From Cryptomeria japonica (Eukaryota; Streptophyta; Pinopsida; Cupressales; Cupressaceae), in the NCBI RefSeq assembly GCF_030272615.1, contig NC_081408.1, positions 64,412,614 to 64,476,613 of the forward strand: a stretch of 64,000 bases of DNA, in the 5' to 3' direction. Below the pieces are notes generated by a model. The model worked only from the letters and a program-made list of their open reading frames with translations, made no database searches and was not told where the DNA came from. Position 1 is the stretch's first letter, and each line of letters begins with the position of its first letter. Below, in pieces: positions 32,811 to 44,404 of this stretch. The translations under genes and the position numbers were made by a program.

Positions 32811-35800
32811 TTACAATGAAATTTTAGAAAAAGCATCACTAAGATGAGAGTTCATCTGATTTAGATCATTATTCCAGGTCTCCAAAATAGTATTGGTTAT
32901 CTCCACATGTGTCCCCATTTTCCCAATAATCTCCTCCATGGCATCTATAGTACTCATCTCTGAGGTAACAAGAATATATTCTGACTCTTTATACCCTCTG
33001 TGTAGGATTTCAACATTTGGTATCAACTATGTTTGTAGTTCCTGTAGGGATGTTCTTTTTACTTGTTCAATTTCATAAGCTTTCAACTTATGTTGAAGTT
33101 CTTCAACAGACCTTCCATAGTATATTGCAGAATCATTCAGGGGCTTAAATGAATCACTTGGAACTTCAAGTTCTTTTTTTTCTTCCTGCTTCTTCATTAC
33201 CAAATCATCACAAAATTAAGAAAAATTTCCCACAGTAGAAAGAATCTTACCACCAGTCTCCAATGCTTCCATCAAGTGGTCCTTATTAACAGTCAAAGCA
33301 ACTATAGCTTTATCAATATCTTTCATTAACTTCTCCATCCTTAGCTTCTTATACTCCTTTTCTACACAAACATATGTTGTTGCATCCTCAAATGTTTGCA
33401 TCTATTTACTAGTATCATTAACCAATTAACCTAGCTTATCAATCAGTGTAGCAAAATTGTCTGTACCAGTCTCCACTAAAAAGCTTGACAAAATTTCAAC
33501 TGCATGTTTGATTGTCTCAGCTTCTTTCTATTGCTCCTTCAGTCTCTTCTTCTTTTCTATATATTGCATTGTAGTGGAAATCTCCATTAATTATGTAGAA
33601 CTTAGCATATCCATATTAATGTGTCCTTGTATACGTAATACATCATTGTCCTCCTCATCATCTATTTTCTTCTTAGAAGTAAAGGATAGAGGTGATACTT
33701 TAGGTTCAAATTTCTCTGTTTCCTTCTCTTCTTCCTCTTTCTTCTCTTTAGGTTTATCCTTTGTCATTTCTTATGTCTTTTCTTCTTCCTTATTCTTTTC
33801 ACTATCATTCACCAGTGGCGGAATAGCCTGTGTATGTACCAATGGCTCTTCAGAGCTCTTGATTTTTTCATCTTTCTTATCTTCTTGTCCCTGTTGTTGT
33901 TCAGACATTTTCACATCATCAACCTGCACATTATCATTATTAGTTACATCAACATCTACCAGTGTCATCATCAGTAATGACATTGTCTCTGTCTGAGTAA
34001 TGACCGGTTGATAATCTACTGGTTGGTCTCCCAAAACAGTCTCATCAGGTGTAAAATCACAAAAAATCAACATTCTCCAGAATATATTCTGTCTCAAACT
34101 TCTCCAGTTGATCTTCCTCATCAAGAATCAAACCCAATAATTTCTTTAAAATTTTCTCAGTTTCCATATGAACTGATTGGGTCTCACTAATTAACATTCT
34201 TGTCAACCTTTTCTTAGATTTAAACGATGATTTTACCTTTGCAAGAATTTCATCTATCTCCTCTCTTGTAGCTTCAAGTTACATATTTTTAAGAATTAAT
34301 TCAATACATTCTCTATCTTGTTTCATAGTAGCCTGCCATCTTGCATCAATCTTATTATATAAAGAATTTGAAATTAGCCCTTGCAGTTAAATTAGCATTT
34401 TGTTGTACTTATTCATCATGAAAACAACTGCATCCTCTATCTGTCTTTGTTCATCTTCACCAAAACTATCATAAAGTTTATTCACATCAGTTAATAAACC
34501 ACACTCTTTAACATGCATAATTAGATTTTCAAAAGCTATATGATTTTTTATTGGTTTCTTTACACTGTTGATAGTGGAAGTTCCAAAATCATTTGATCTC
34601 TTACCACTATCTCTTAAGGATTTCTTCTCACCTTTTGATTTGGTTTCTTCTTCATCAACAACTATCAGTTTCTTTTCTTATTCCTTTTTCCTTTTCCCTA
34701 TAGTTATCGGTGTTTTAGGTGTAGGGAGCTCAACGATTTTGCCTTTTCTCTTGAATTATATCTTGGAAGGCTTCTCCTTCTTTTCTTTAGAAGGTTTCTC
34801 TTGTTTTCATACTAGTGGAGGTACTGGTTGGGGAACTTGATGCACTTGCTTGTTGTGTTGCATGTCTTGCTATTGCTTCTATAATGGCTTCCTCTATAAA
34901 ACCTTGTTGTTTCACAAATGCCTCCACTTCCTTTCTCATTTTATTAGCAATTATTGGTTTATTTAATTCAAAGTGCACCTGTAGAGATTTGTCCTTGTAG
35001 GTGCCAAATATTTCTGTAGTTGTATCTACCGGTTGAGTTAACGAGTGATCTTCATATGCCACCAAAATATCTGCCTCAACTTCATAACCCATAGACATCA
35101 CCCAAGTTGTCCTGGGATCAATTGCCTCCATCATACAAGTATCTATATCAACCATGAAACAAATTGTGTCCTTATATCTCTTGACAATACTCTCCGGTAA
35201 CCTTTCTCTTGCATGTATATTCTTTTGAAAAATATTTAAAGTGTCCCCATTCAATCTGATCAAAACCATTACCCAACATTCTAATGTTGTTCTTCATTGG
35301 TGATAAATCCGATGTATCCTTAGACCACTAAACATCACCGATACTGGGAAAATAGTTTTGAAAGTAGGAAAATAAACTAATGATCAACTGTCCAAATTTA
35401 AACTTCAATCTCTTATCCTTCTTGACCAACTCAAGATTCAACATCAGTTGACTTTGCAATGCCACAGACAAATCATAATCACATCTTCATTTATCATCTG
35501 GTATGTAGTATAAATGGTTGCAGTAGGGATGTTGTTTATCCTACTAGAATGAAATATCTGGTAACCAACAACCATTGGAGCATATTTAACTGCTGGATGG
35601 TTAATATTATTCACTGTCATTTCTCTTCCATCCCATCTTGAATTAATCAACATTTTAACATCATTCTTAGAAACAGATCACAGTACTAGAACCTCACCGG
35701 TGGCACAAAGTTTGGTGACTACATGAATAGTTTCTTTTGTAATCTTATGTGATCTATCGACCCACATACATTGGTCATGAATCCTGCTAAGAACATATCT

Positions 35801-36136
35801 AACATGTTCACCATCAAAATCATCAATAGAATTTAGTGCATGGTGAAAACCTTTCTCGATAACCTTCGTAGATTGTTCCTTCAACAATCTGTTCTTATCA
35901 TACAACAATTTATATTGATCAAAGATTGCAAAAATACCAAGATCCTCTAATTTGCAATGATAAAAATATCTAACATCTTCTACATGTAACACTCCATAGG
36001 GAACTATGGATAGGGCTTCGACAGGTTCAGTTTCAACAAACTTAAACAAGTGCCTTTTAAATTCAGGATGAGGTCCATCTCTAACATCTACTAGATGTAG
36101 GGTATCTATTCTCAAAGATTCAAACTTTAGATACAC
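32811..36136 (-). pseudogene. Element B ORF2 (unrecognised, ~1,100 residues)
   Basis: ORF2 starts at or a little upstream of MYLKFESLRIDT (36136) and ends ALSKISL-like at about 32811 (SDAFSKISL). Segments in order: HCKLEDLGIF (about 35950); LSRIHDQCMWVDRSHKITKE (35800); MVVGYQIFHSSRINNIPTAT (35570); CFMVDIDTCMMEAIDPRT (35165); a Ser/Thr-rich and basic linker (34850-34600); FENLIMHVKECGLLTDVN (about 34530); acidic linkers; coiled coils to the end. Element C has the same segments in the same order, and E has the first one. Stops and several frame changes break the B copy. I do not recognise the family: no RT, integrase, protease or transposase residues, no signal peptide, no membrane span. The role is perhaps structural or RNA/chromatin binding, by inference. 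Confidence 0.7.
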
Positions 36137-36489
36137 AAAATAGGATTTGTTGGATAAATACCTTTTACTGCTTTGACAATTAGGGATTCAACACTGACAA
36201 TGTTCACTTGTTGATTGTCGATCGAGGATCACTTCAAATCTCCTCAAAACTCTATCAATCCGGTTAGATGCAACAAAAACAAACTTTTCTCTGCTCTTTT
36301 CGCTCTTCGAGTGCTCACAAGAATCCAAAGTGACAAATGACATTCACAACATTCTTTTTATTTGCCCATTATCTACTGCATTAAATGCTATTACCAGTAA
36401 AACCCTAACACATCTTTAAACATACTACCTGTTCCCATTACACATAAAACCTACCGGTTTGATCATAAAATCACTTCTCAATATCTTAA
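36137..36489 (-). other. Element B spacer between ORF1 and ORF2
   Basis: About 350 bases without an ORF of note. On the plus strand it has aaaccctaac, and ccggttagatg and taccggtttga words like those in the LTRs. C and E have a comparable gap at the same place, so ORF2 may be expressed separately. Confidence 0.5.
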
Positions 36490-37883
36490 TGCATCAAAGT
36501 ATGCAGATTTAACTTACCTCATGGTCCTTCAGTGGGTTCTGAAATGGATCTAATATTAAGCTCTCCCTAAGATTTTCAACAACTTCGTTTATCGGTGAAG
36601 GGTTCTCCACACTAGGTGAAGAATTAGGATCTTCAGATGGTTTCTCATCATCCTTCTTTTTCTAGATTTTGTTCAGTTCAGCTATGGTGTCCTCCACATC
36701 AATTTTTATCTTCCCTTTTTGGTGATCAAATTAATTTACTGATTGATTCACCTTTTCTTTGCAAAAACTTGCAATATGTCCTAGTTGATGACAATGATAG
36801 CAATTCATACAAGATTCTCTCTAAATTCCATCATTGCCTCTACCAGTCCTTCTTCTGTAGTTCATAGCTACATGACCGTAGTGATGATAGATTATCCAAA
36901 TCACATTCATCATCTTATCCATCTCATAGGGGCTAGACCAGTTAGCATAGGGTCTCTGCCAATTAGAACTTCTTCCATCATTAAAGGTTCTTTTCCAACC
37001 ACCACAATACCTCTGACTCATGTGAGGTGCCAGATTATTTGCTCCATACCTTCACTCAATAGTTCTATGCCCATGCATGTTGCAAGTGTAACAATATCCA
37101 TTGAAAAAGGTGTAGGCTTATATCCTTGATATGTATTAGGTCTAAAACCATTAGTAACACTAGATCTACTTTTATAAACATTAGCAATATGTCTGGCTTA
37201 TGAAAATTGAAACATACAGGTTTATAAGGTTTCTTACTAGTGGGTTTCTTAATTTTAGGTGCAGATTTACATTCTTCCATGTTGACCTTTGTACAAAAAG
37301 ACATCATTTTCAAATGTAGTATAACCCAATCTAGTTTTGTCACCTTTCATCCTTTCTGATTGAATTTGTTCATGAAGCATGGTATAGGTTTTTTAAAACT
37401 TAGCAAGTTTTTTATCAGCATCAGCAAGTTCCTTTGTAAGATCTTCAGCCCTTTTCATAAGAGTCTCTCTAAGAGACATTGCCATATTCAGATCTGCCTT
37501 TATTTCTTGTTTTTCTTCTTTTTCCTCATTCCAATGAGCATACAGGATATCGACTTCCTAATTCATGTTAAAGATCTCATGTTCTTTCTCTTTGATCTTG
37601 TCTTTTGCTGACTTCCTTGCTTCAAGTTCTTGACTCATTCTGATGGTTAGGGCTTCTAGCTCTCTTCTCAAGTTAGTCTTCTCATCATTCAGTTTCTCCA
37701 CTCAACCAATGCATCTATGTTGGCTTCATCATAAGAAATACTCTCAGAAACCTCCAACAATTGTTCAATTAACTCTTTTCTCTTAGAAAGTGAGGCTTTG
37801 TATTTGCCTTTCAATGTATCTAGGGCTTCCTCAGCTTCTACAAGCTGACTAGACATCTCTCTATAACTCATTCCTTCTCCCAT
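36490..37883 (-). pseudogene. Element B ORF1: coiled coil plus four zinc knuckles
   Basis: The ATG at 37883-37881, about 50 bases after the PBS, starts MGEGMSYREMSSQLVEAEEA. The coiled coil continues (LKGKYKASLSKRKELIEQLL, then after a shift TNLRRELEALTIRMSQELEA) to about 37330. Four knuckle sites follow: CFNFHKPDI (37225, broken by a shift), CYTCNMHGHRTIE (37085), YHHYGHVAMNY (36880) and CYHCHQLGHIASFC (36790). The tail is acidic and Pro/Ser-rich. The coiled coil matches element E at 52415-52800 almost segment for segment. CCHC knuckles bind nucleic acid, so this is the likely gag substitute. Frame breaks make it a pseudogene. Confidence 0.75.
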
Positions 37884-37930
37884 GTCTAGCTTAGGGATAC
37901 TTCCCAAGTGGTTAATCCTCAAGGAATTTT

Positions 37931-37943
37931 GGCTCTGATACCA
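37931..37943 (-). other. Element B primer-binding site
   Basis: The minus strand reads TGGTATCAGAGCC, the initiator-Met tRNA site, two bases after the LTR end. Confidence 0.9.
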
Positions 37944-37945
37944 AT

Positions 37946-39051
37946 TGATAAACTTATAAGGCACTAAGGGGGGGGGGGGAAGGGGGGGTGAATCAATGCA
38001 AGAAAAAACCTTAAGAATATGATTACACCTCTTAAAAACTTTAAAATCAATAGGCATGCAAGGAAAATAATCACATAAGAAAGCACTACATAAAACATGC
38101 CAACCATAACACATTGATTTATACATGGAAACCCAAAAGGAAAAAACCAGTGTGGGAGTTAGAACCCACAAGATTCACTATTTGCAGAATAGAAATCTCT
38201 GACCTATTAAGGTCTTACAAATATGCCCTGTTAGGAGCAGACCTTATTAGGAGTCACCTCGCAAGAGGAGTTAAACTCAGATGTTGAGCTACCCTATTAG
38301 GGGATTTATAGATTAAGGCTTGTCAGGACCTACCTGGTTAAGGGATTTGACTTATGCAACTGTTAGGATAACAACAGTTCAATGATCTTCATATAACACT
38401 TATGTGTCTAATAAGATCCACTTTAGTTCCTCCAAAACTTTAACAACACATCAATATAGAGCTTCACTAATCACCACACAATCAAAATCCCAATATTTGC
38501 CTTCGATCTCATACCTCATCACACTTTTTGTAGACATCAACTTAGTCCGCTCATAACCTTGGAACAATTTCCTTGTTTCAATGAGTCTAGACAAACTTAT
38601 ATTACATGCCTTACTTATGTCGACCACTGACATAATAAACCAAAAATTAAACAAAACTATACTGGTTTATCAATCTTAGTGATTTTATCACTACCGGTTA
38701 AGTTTTCTTCCAGATAGCCTGTTCTGTACATCAAATCTCGATCATCCGATTGAATCTACTAATGCAGTCATGAATATAACACCAATTACTTGTCTCCATC
38801 ACTCTTTTAAAACCACATCATCTCACTCTTCATCAATCGCCTGTACCGGTTACTTGAATGCAACTCTGTTCTAGTTAACTGGCTGAGGACCTATTTGTCT
38901 GTTCACTGTTAAACTGTCTTCTCTACTAGTTAAGCTTTAGCGGTTGGCTTACAAGACTTATGTGACTATAAAAACATATTTTCCATCAATGAAAACATAA
39001 AACATGTTACCAATCAACTCTTTACACCAAAACATCAACATCAAGCCAACA
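37946..39051 (-). repeat. Element B 5' LTR (1106 bp)
   Basis: On the minus strand it starts TGTTGGCTTGATGTTGATG at 39051 and ends CTTATAAGTTTATCA at 37946. It contains a run of 12-13 G and a second of 7 G on the plus strand at about 37968-37988, expanded compared with the 3' LTR (gcgggggtgaatc). It also has the shared module at 38121-38160. Confidence 0.9.
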
Positions 39052-39056
39052 TTTCT

Positions 39057-39967
39057 CATATTTCTCAACAATTTCTTTAGGTATCCTCTCCCTATTATGC
39101 ATTGTAGCTTGAAAAGATTTGAAATATCCCCACGAGGTTGATTTTGGAATAGTAGTATTACCTAGTACCTACAATCCTTCCATAATCTGAATGGCCACCA
39201 ATTTATGATGACCCCATTGGATCTTCCCAAAACCGGGGATCTCATTCAAGAAATACAGTGCCAGGAAAACAATCAAGGAATCGTACTTGAACACATACTT
39301 TTTGTCCTGATTAATGCTCTTTAGATTGCTTAATAATTCACTAAGAAGCACTTAGCATAGGTCATACCTCTTGTCTTCCTTCAACATCTAATAAGTCTTA
39401 AATATAGCAGTACTGGATACAAAATTATGCCATTGATATACCTTGTATCTAATAATCATCGAGGAAAATCTAACATCATGTTCTATGATGTCATTGATTG
39501 TCATCAACTGGCTGTCAAATTGAGATCCGGTAACCTTTGTTACCATAGGGTTTTGTACTTTCCTTAATTCAGAGACCTCACCAGTTGCTTTAAAATAGGT
39601 AACTACTTCAATGGCCTACTTAGTGATCTTATGAGGTTAGTCCAACCACATGAATTCATCATAGATTCGGCTCAGAATCTATCAAACCCATTCTGGTTCA
39701 TCAAACACTAGGAAATGGATGAATTGGATGAAACCCTTATCTTTCATTGACTTGTATTCTGCCTTGAAATTTCCTCAACTTTCCATCATGTGCTTGGTGT
39801 AAAGTGAAAGTACACATTGTGGAGTACACATATGGAACAGAAGAAAATGCACCTTCCATATCATCCTTAATGGATTTGAATGGGTGCCTCTTGAACACAG
39901 GCCTTTCCCTTTCAAAGATTTCTACTACCAATGGAATCACAACACCAGATGTAGATGTAAATACCAT
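39057..39967 (-). pseudogene. Element C ORF2, N-terminal piece
   Basis: The start is taken as the ATG at 39967-39965 (MVFTSTSGVVIPLVVEIFER), which fits MAFASN in element E. The segment FKRHPFKSIKDDMEGAFSSV matches FKRHLFKFVETEPVEALSIV in B. Then, across a shift, LSRIYDEFMWLD matches LSRIHDQCMWVD in B, and ATGEV recurs in both. The stretch KKYVFKYDSLIVFLALYFLN (39305-39250) is hydrophobic and matches LKFKFGQLIISLFSYF in B. The last codons before the B insertion, RERIPKEIVEKYEK, line up with RERLPESIVKRYK in B, so the insertion cut the gene in the middle of a conserved block. Function unknown. Confidence 0.7.
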
Positions 39968-40371
39968 TTTAAAATATGGATACAAAAAGATAGCTTCAAA
40001 TGGAAAATACCTTTTATTTCTCAACTGGGTACAATAAATTGTTGATTGATTGCTTCAAGCTCAGATTTAGATCGCCAAATTTTCTCTCTTCACTACACTT
40101 CTCTTTTCTCTTGATCACATTGTGAAAAATGAACCTTTGAAATTCCTTTTTAACCTCTAAAAACCTAATTTTGTGTTGTAATAAATGCTTCAATCGGTTA
40201 CCTTGATTTCCATGACTTTTCTTATCGGAGCCTCAAATCTCCATCATATCTTCCAGATAACATCAGCATACATGATCTAAACCTTCCGCAACCTTCTGGA
40301 ATTGGTTATAGATCACTGAAAAGGGGTTTCTATGAATTTTCATTTAAAACTCTCCCTAAGGCCAAAAATCC
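39968..40371 (-). other. Element C spacer between ORF1 and ORF2
   Basis: About 400 bases with no ORF. In element orientation it has aaaattaggttttta and purine-rich agagaaaagagaagtg, resembling a plant 5' untranslated region. Confidence 0.45.
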
Positions 40372-41575
40372 CTAGTTACCGGATGAGGTTCCATCATTGG
40401 ATTCAGGTGTGGAGCCATTCTGCACATTAGAATCATCATTTTTAACCCACATCTTCTTATGTCGATCTCTAATTTCATCTAATTTTTCTTTTCCTTTCTC
40501 ATCTAATTCACCTTTGTTTATCATATTACTATTCTTTCTTTTGCAGTATTTTGCAATGTGACTAGGCTTGTTGCATGCACGATAAACAACATTTCCCTAC
40601 ATAGGTCTGAAATTCATTTGATTTGGTCTCATCTTGCATTGGTTAGAGATATTTCCAAACATCCCACATGCATAAAATCTCTTTTTCTGAAAATTATTCA
40701 TTACTGCTTTGCACACATTTGACTTGTGACCGAAATTGTTGCATATGAAATACTGACCAGTCAAGGTAGGACCATTGTTCACATTATTTATTCCATTATT
40801 CTTGCTACTTCTACATTGATTTTCCATATTACCAAATTTATTGCAAGTAAAACATCTACCATTGAATTTATAGGCATTAGGTTGTCTTTTCGAAGTATTC
40901 TTGCTCTTTTGATGATTAGGCTATGCCTTGCTCTGTCTAGAACCAGATGATTCTCCTTTCTCATATCCAAGTCCTCTCATGTGTTTTCCATGTCTCTAAC
41001 TATCTAGCATCTCATCAAGCCTTTCTAAGCTAGCATTAATTTTTTCTTTATATTTATTTGCAGTAGCAAGTTCATCTCTTAAGGCGACAATCTATCTTTC
41101 AAGTTCTTGTCCATCATTCCTTGATTGGATCAATTCAAGCTTCACCTGGTCATTCTCATAGGTAAGTCTATAGCATTCATCTGATCTATTTTTCAATGAT
41201 TGATTCAGACTTTCTTCATTATTCTTCGGGTCTTCAATATCCTTAGTTAGCTTCATCATAATGGATTGCATCTCATTCTTTAATACAACATTCTCTACAA
41301 GATTTTCACATTCTTTAGTTTTGCTTTGGCCTTCAATGATTTGCTCATGTTTCTCCTTCAACTTGTCTATCAACTCTTTCCTCTTGTCTCTTGAAGTGTT
41401 GACTTGCTCTTTCAAATCATTAATGAATTCTTTAGTTGCACTCAAGTTTCTCTTTAAGGAACTTATTTCATTTCTTATTACATCAAGATCCTCAAGTACC
41501 ACACAAAGTTGTCTTTGCAAACCAGAGTGTATTGATTCAATCTCCTAGACCTTCCTCAAACGATCCAGCTTCCAT
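40372..41575 (-). pseudogene. Element C ORF1: coiled coil plus four zinc knuckles
   Basis: The first ATG after the PBS is 41575-41573. A 142-codon coiled coil (41520-41092) includes KNEMQSIMMKLTKDIEDPKN, which matches element A. Then come a linker and four knuckles: CFTCNKFGNMENQC (40840), FICNNFGHKSNVC (40740), FYACGMFGNISNQC (40675) and YRACNKPSHIAKYC (40585). In three of them the first Cys is Tyr, a G-to-A change. The acidic, Ser-rich tail ends at TAG 40374-40372. By family knowledge CCHC knuckles bind RNA. The gene is about 400 codons long, with several stops. Confidence 0.75.
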
Positions 41576-41585
41576 GGAGGAAGTA

Positions 41586-41598
41586 GGATCTGATACCA
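41586..41598 (-). other. Element C primer-binding site
   Basis: The minus strand reads TGGTATCAGATCC, one change from the initiator-Met site. Confidence 0.85.
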
Positions 41599-41600
41599 AT

Positions 41601-42717
41601 TGTTGGAATCGATTAACATTGAGATGGGGGGTGAATAAGTGTTCTATAAATTTTAAACTTGTTAATTTGATTCTTTAAGCAATAGAACCATAAGAAAGAA
41701 AGTAAAGTGCAACAACAAAAAATAAATAACCATGCAACCATAAGACCAATATTTTTACGTGGAAACCCAAAAGGGAAAAATCGCAATAGGATTTGAGCCC
41801 ACAATATTATTACACTATGGTCAATAGAAAAACAATTTTACATAAGGGGAATGCACTTTCATTTAGGCACACTGCCTAGAGCTCACTGCTCATGTACAAA
41901 TGGGCTACAACCCCAAAGGAAGGATCACTGCCTAGAGCTAACTTCTCAAGTACAAAAGGGCTACAACCCGAAAGGAAGGCTCACTGCATTACAAGAGATT
42001 ACAAACTTATTACAACAAGTAGTGAACTAGAAAATATCATTTTATTATGGCAAAAATCAGTTTCAGTTAAGTGCAAAATGATCAATTGCAACTGCTCTTC
42101 TTATTTGCTTTGTTCTAATCTACAACTTCTTACTGGATAAACCAAGATCAAAATGCGCATGTGAAACTACACTCAATCACTCCAAAATAGTCTACCACAT
42201 CACATATCCCTCCAAATGCATCATCCAAAGAAATCTTATATATCGTCATCATCGAAAAGAATTGTTTACTAAGTCAGTATCCAAAAACCGCATAACATGC
42301 AACATGAAACATGTTCCACCAAAGTCAGCTTAATCCAATCATAAATCCAAATGCAGACCAAAACAAGATGCTAAAGTGCTTTCAATAAGTCATTCCAATC
42401 ATCACAAATGCAAAACTGAACACCAAAATAATCCCAACAAATCTGCAACACACATTACTCCAAAATAGCTCTGCCCTAATTGAAATACCGGATACCAGAG
42501 CTCTAAACTTGTGCACAATTCACCACAGGATATTAGGATCACAAGATAGTCTATCTCGAGCCTCAAACCAACTTCCCTGATCACGGCAACCAAAAATACA
42601 TCGTCAAAACCAAGATGTACACCATGATCTCATGTTCTATTGGTAACTGAGTTCCACCATCCAAACTTATGCCTTATGCTCAGAATGACTTCCGTTAAAC
42701 CAATTCTATGTATACCG
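41601..42717 (-). repeat. Element C 5' LTR, inner part
   Basis: It aligns with 16624-17700 of the 3' LTR, including an internal duplication of about 60 bases (gagctcactgctcatgtaca / gagctaacttctcaagtaca, 41879-41970). It is cut at 42717 by the Copia element. Confidence 0.85.
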
Positions 42718-44335
42718 TGTTGGCATTATGTGAACCGGTATGAGCCTTATGTGAACCAGCATGAAGACATAAAGATACTGTATGTTGTCATTGATGTCAA
42801 TATGAGACATAGTGTGAACCGACACATTTGATAAGTGAAGAAAGAGGTACCGGCATATGTGTAAACCGGTATATGCCAAAGTGAAGCAACACACTTGTTC
42901 AAGGTAAACCAAGATGTAGTTATGGGAACCGGCACATGGAAGCACTGTATGACTACCGGTTGGTAGGAAGCTTCCACTTTGGGGTTTTCGGTTGGAATAA
43001 CTCATGTCTATGTGACTCAATCGGTGATCTTTGTGTGATGTGTTAGCAGTATGATGGAGGACAGATCATGTTGCCACGTAAGCTTTGTGGGCGTGAAGGA
43101 TATTGCTTGAAGATGACTATTCCTATCTACCTCAAGAATGTGCAAAGTTTGTCAAATGGTGAAAATGTGTGATGGGTTATTAGCCACCATGAAAATGGTG
43201 GATAATGGACGATGGAGAATGTCTTGAGATCGACTCAAGACTAGTGCATTTAATGCAGTATGATTCAATGGTCAGGATCGAATCGTTTGAGTTTCTCAAC
43301 CTAACAGGTTTAGGATTTAGGGTTTTTGCTATGAACCTATATGTTCCCTATAAGGTCGATGTTAGGTTTCTATCTAAAGTTGTTGGCAAAAGTTGTGAGT
43401 GTGTATCCAAGGAAAGCGATACGTGATTCTTGCTAGACCAAAGGAGAGAAGAGATACCTGCAAAGTGAATGTGTAGAAGGAAAAGAGGATCCTAAATAGA
43501 TCTGCATTAGCATTGAGTGTTGTTAACAGATCATTGTAATTCCTATTTATCTCTAACCACTTCAACAGTTGTAAAATCCCCTAACAAGGTAGCCTTAACT
43601 GGCTTGATTCAAAATCCCTTAAATCGGGTGGCCTTAACGGGCTTGTTTCAAATCCCTTAACTGGGTAACTCGAGGCTAATGAGTTCTGAGAAGCTAGAGA
43701 AGCTTAGGAGATCCTTTCAACTATTGAGTTCTTAAAATCCTCTAACAAGGTGACCCTACCAGGTTTAACCCTTAACCGGGTATCCCTTAACTGGGTGATT
43801 CTTAACAGGATCGGTTCCTACCAGAACCTATTGTAATGTTCTTAACCGGACAAGGCTCCTAATAGAGAGGACTTCCAAAGAGTTCAAAAAGTAGCTTGTG
43901 GGTATTCATCCCCACCGTGGTTTTTCCCAGTTGGGTTTCCACATGAAAAATATGTGTGTCATGTGTAATACTCTTGTCTTGTGATGCTCTGTTTCATCTG
44001 TTATGCACATGAAGGTTCTATGTTTTATGCCTGTCTATAAAACATATTGAACTCACTATTGTGAAGATTTGATGGTTAAGTCTACTAGTTCATGCATGTG
44101 AATATTATGATAATGTGGTATTGAGCTAAGAGAAAATCTTGTTGAGTGACCGATTCATGACTAATTGAGCTATACTAGATGTTACCGGTTGCACTCTGTT
44201 TTACCAGTATCTCTGTTTATCAGTCATTTGGAGTGTTTGCTGTCAAACTGGTCTTGGACTGTATCTGTGTTTGTACTAATTCACCCCCCCCTCTCAGTAC
44301 CATTTTGGTACTAGTGGTTCATCATTGAGTTATCA
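42718..44335 (+). repeat. Copia 5' LTR (1618 bp)
   Basis: It starts TGTTGGCATTATGTGAACCG and ends CATTGAGTTATCA. TATAAGG lies at 43349-43355. An array of ccttaactgggta-like words spans 43570-43870, the shared module ccaccgtggtttttccc is at 43912-43958, and ttcaccccccccctctcag is at about 44279. Confidence 0.9.
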
Positions 44336-44337
44336 AT

Positions 44338-44350
44338 TGGTATCAGAGCC
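44338..44350 (+). other. Copia primer-binding site
   Basis: TGGTATCAGAGCC, an exact initiator-Met-type site two bases after the LTR. Confidence 0.92.
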
Positions 44351-44404
44351 TTCTAGGTCCTTTGTGTCATAAGCTTAACCACTTGAGGAAAAGATCCTAG
44401 CCAA

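Larger units (their letters stand above)
31333..39051 (-). mobile_element. Element B: complete non-autonomous Copia-like element, 7.7 kb
   Basis: LTRs at 37946-39051 (5', minus) and 31333-32497 (3') start TGTTGGCTTGATG and end TTTATCA. The target duplication TTTCT is exact (31328-31332, 39052-39056) and lies inside the ORF2 reading frame of element C. The initiator-Met-type primer site and the polypurine tract are intact. The internal 5.4 kb encodes ORF1 (coiled coil plus four CCHC knuckles) and ORF2 only. No protease, integrase, RT or RNase H motif is seen in any frame, so it must move with enzymes supplied in trans. Confidence 0.88.

Noticed and set aside
33457-33996. A 179-codon Ser/Phe-rich plus-strand ORF
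   Set aside because: It is antisense to the acidic, Glu/Lys-rich part of element B ORF2; its Ser/Phe content is the complement of that composition.
34787-35269. Possible host gene (160 codons, minus strand)
   Set aside because: It lies between the LTRs of element B, in order with other ORF2 pieces, and matches element C at 31320-31230. It is part of ORF2.
44338-44350. TGGTATCAGAGCC as part of a tRNA gene
   Set aside because: It is only the primer-binding complement of a tRNA 3' end; no cloverleaf surrounds it.
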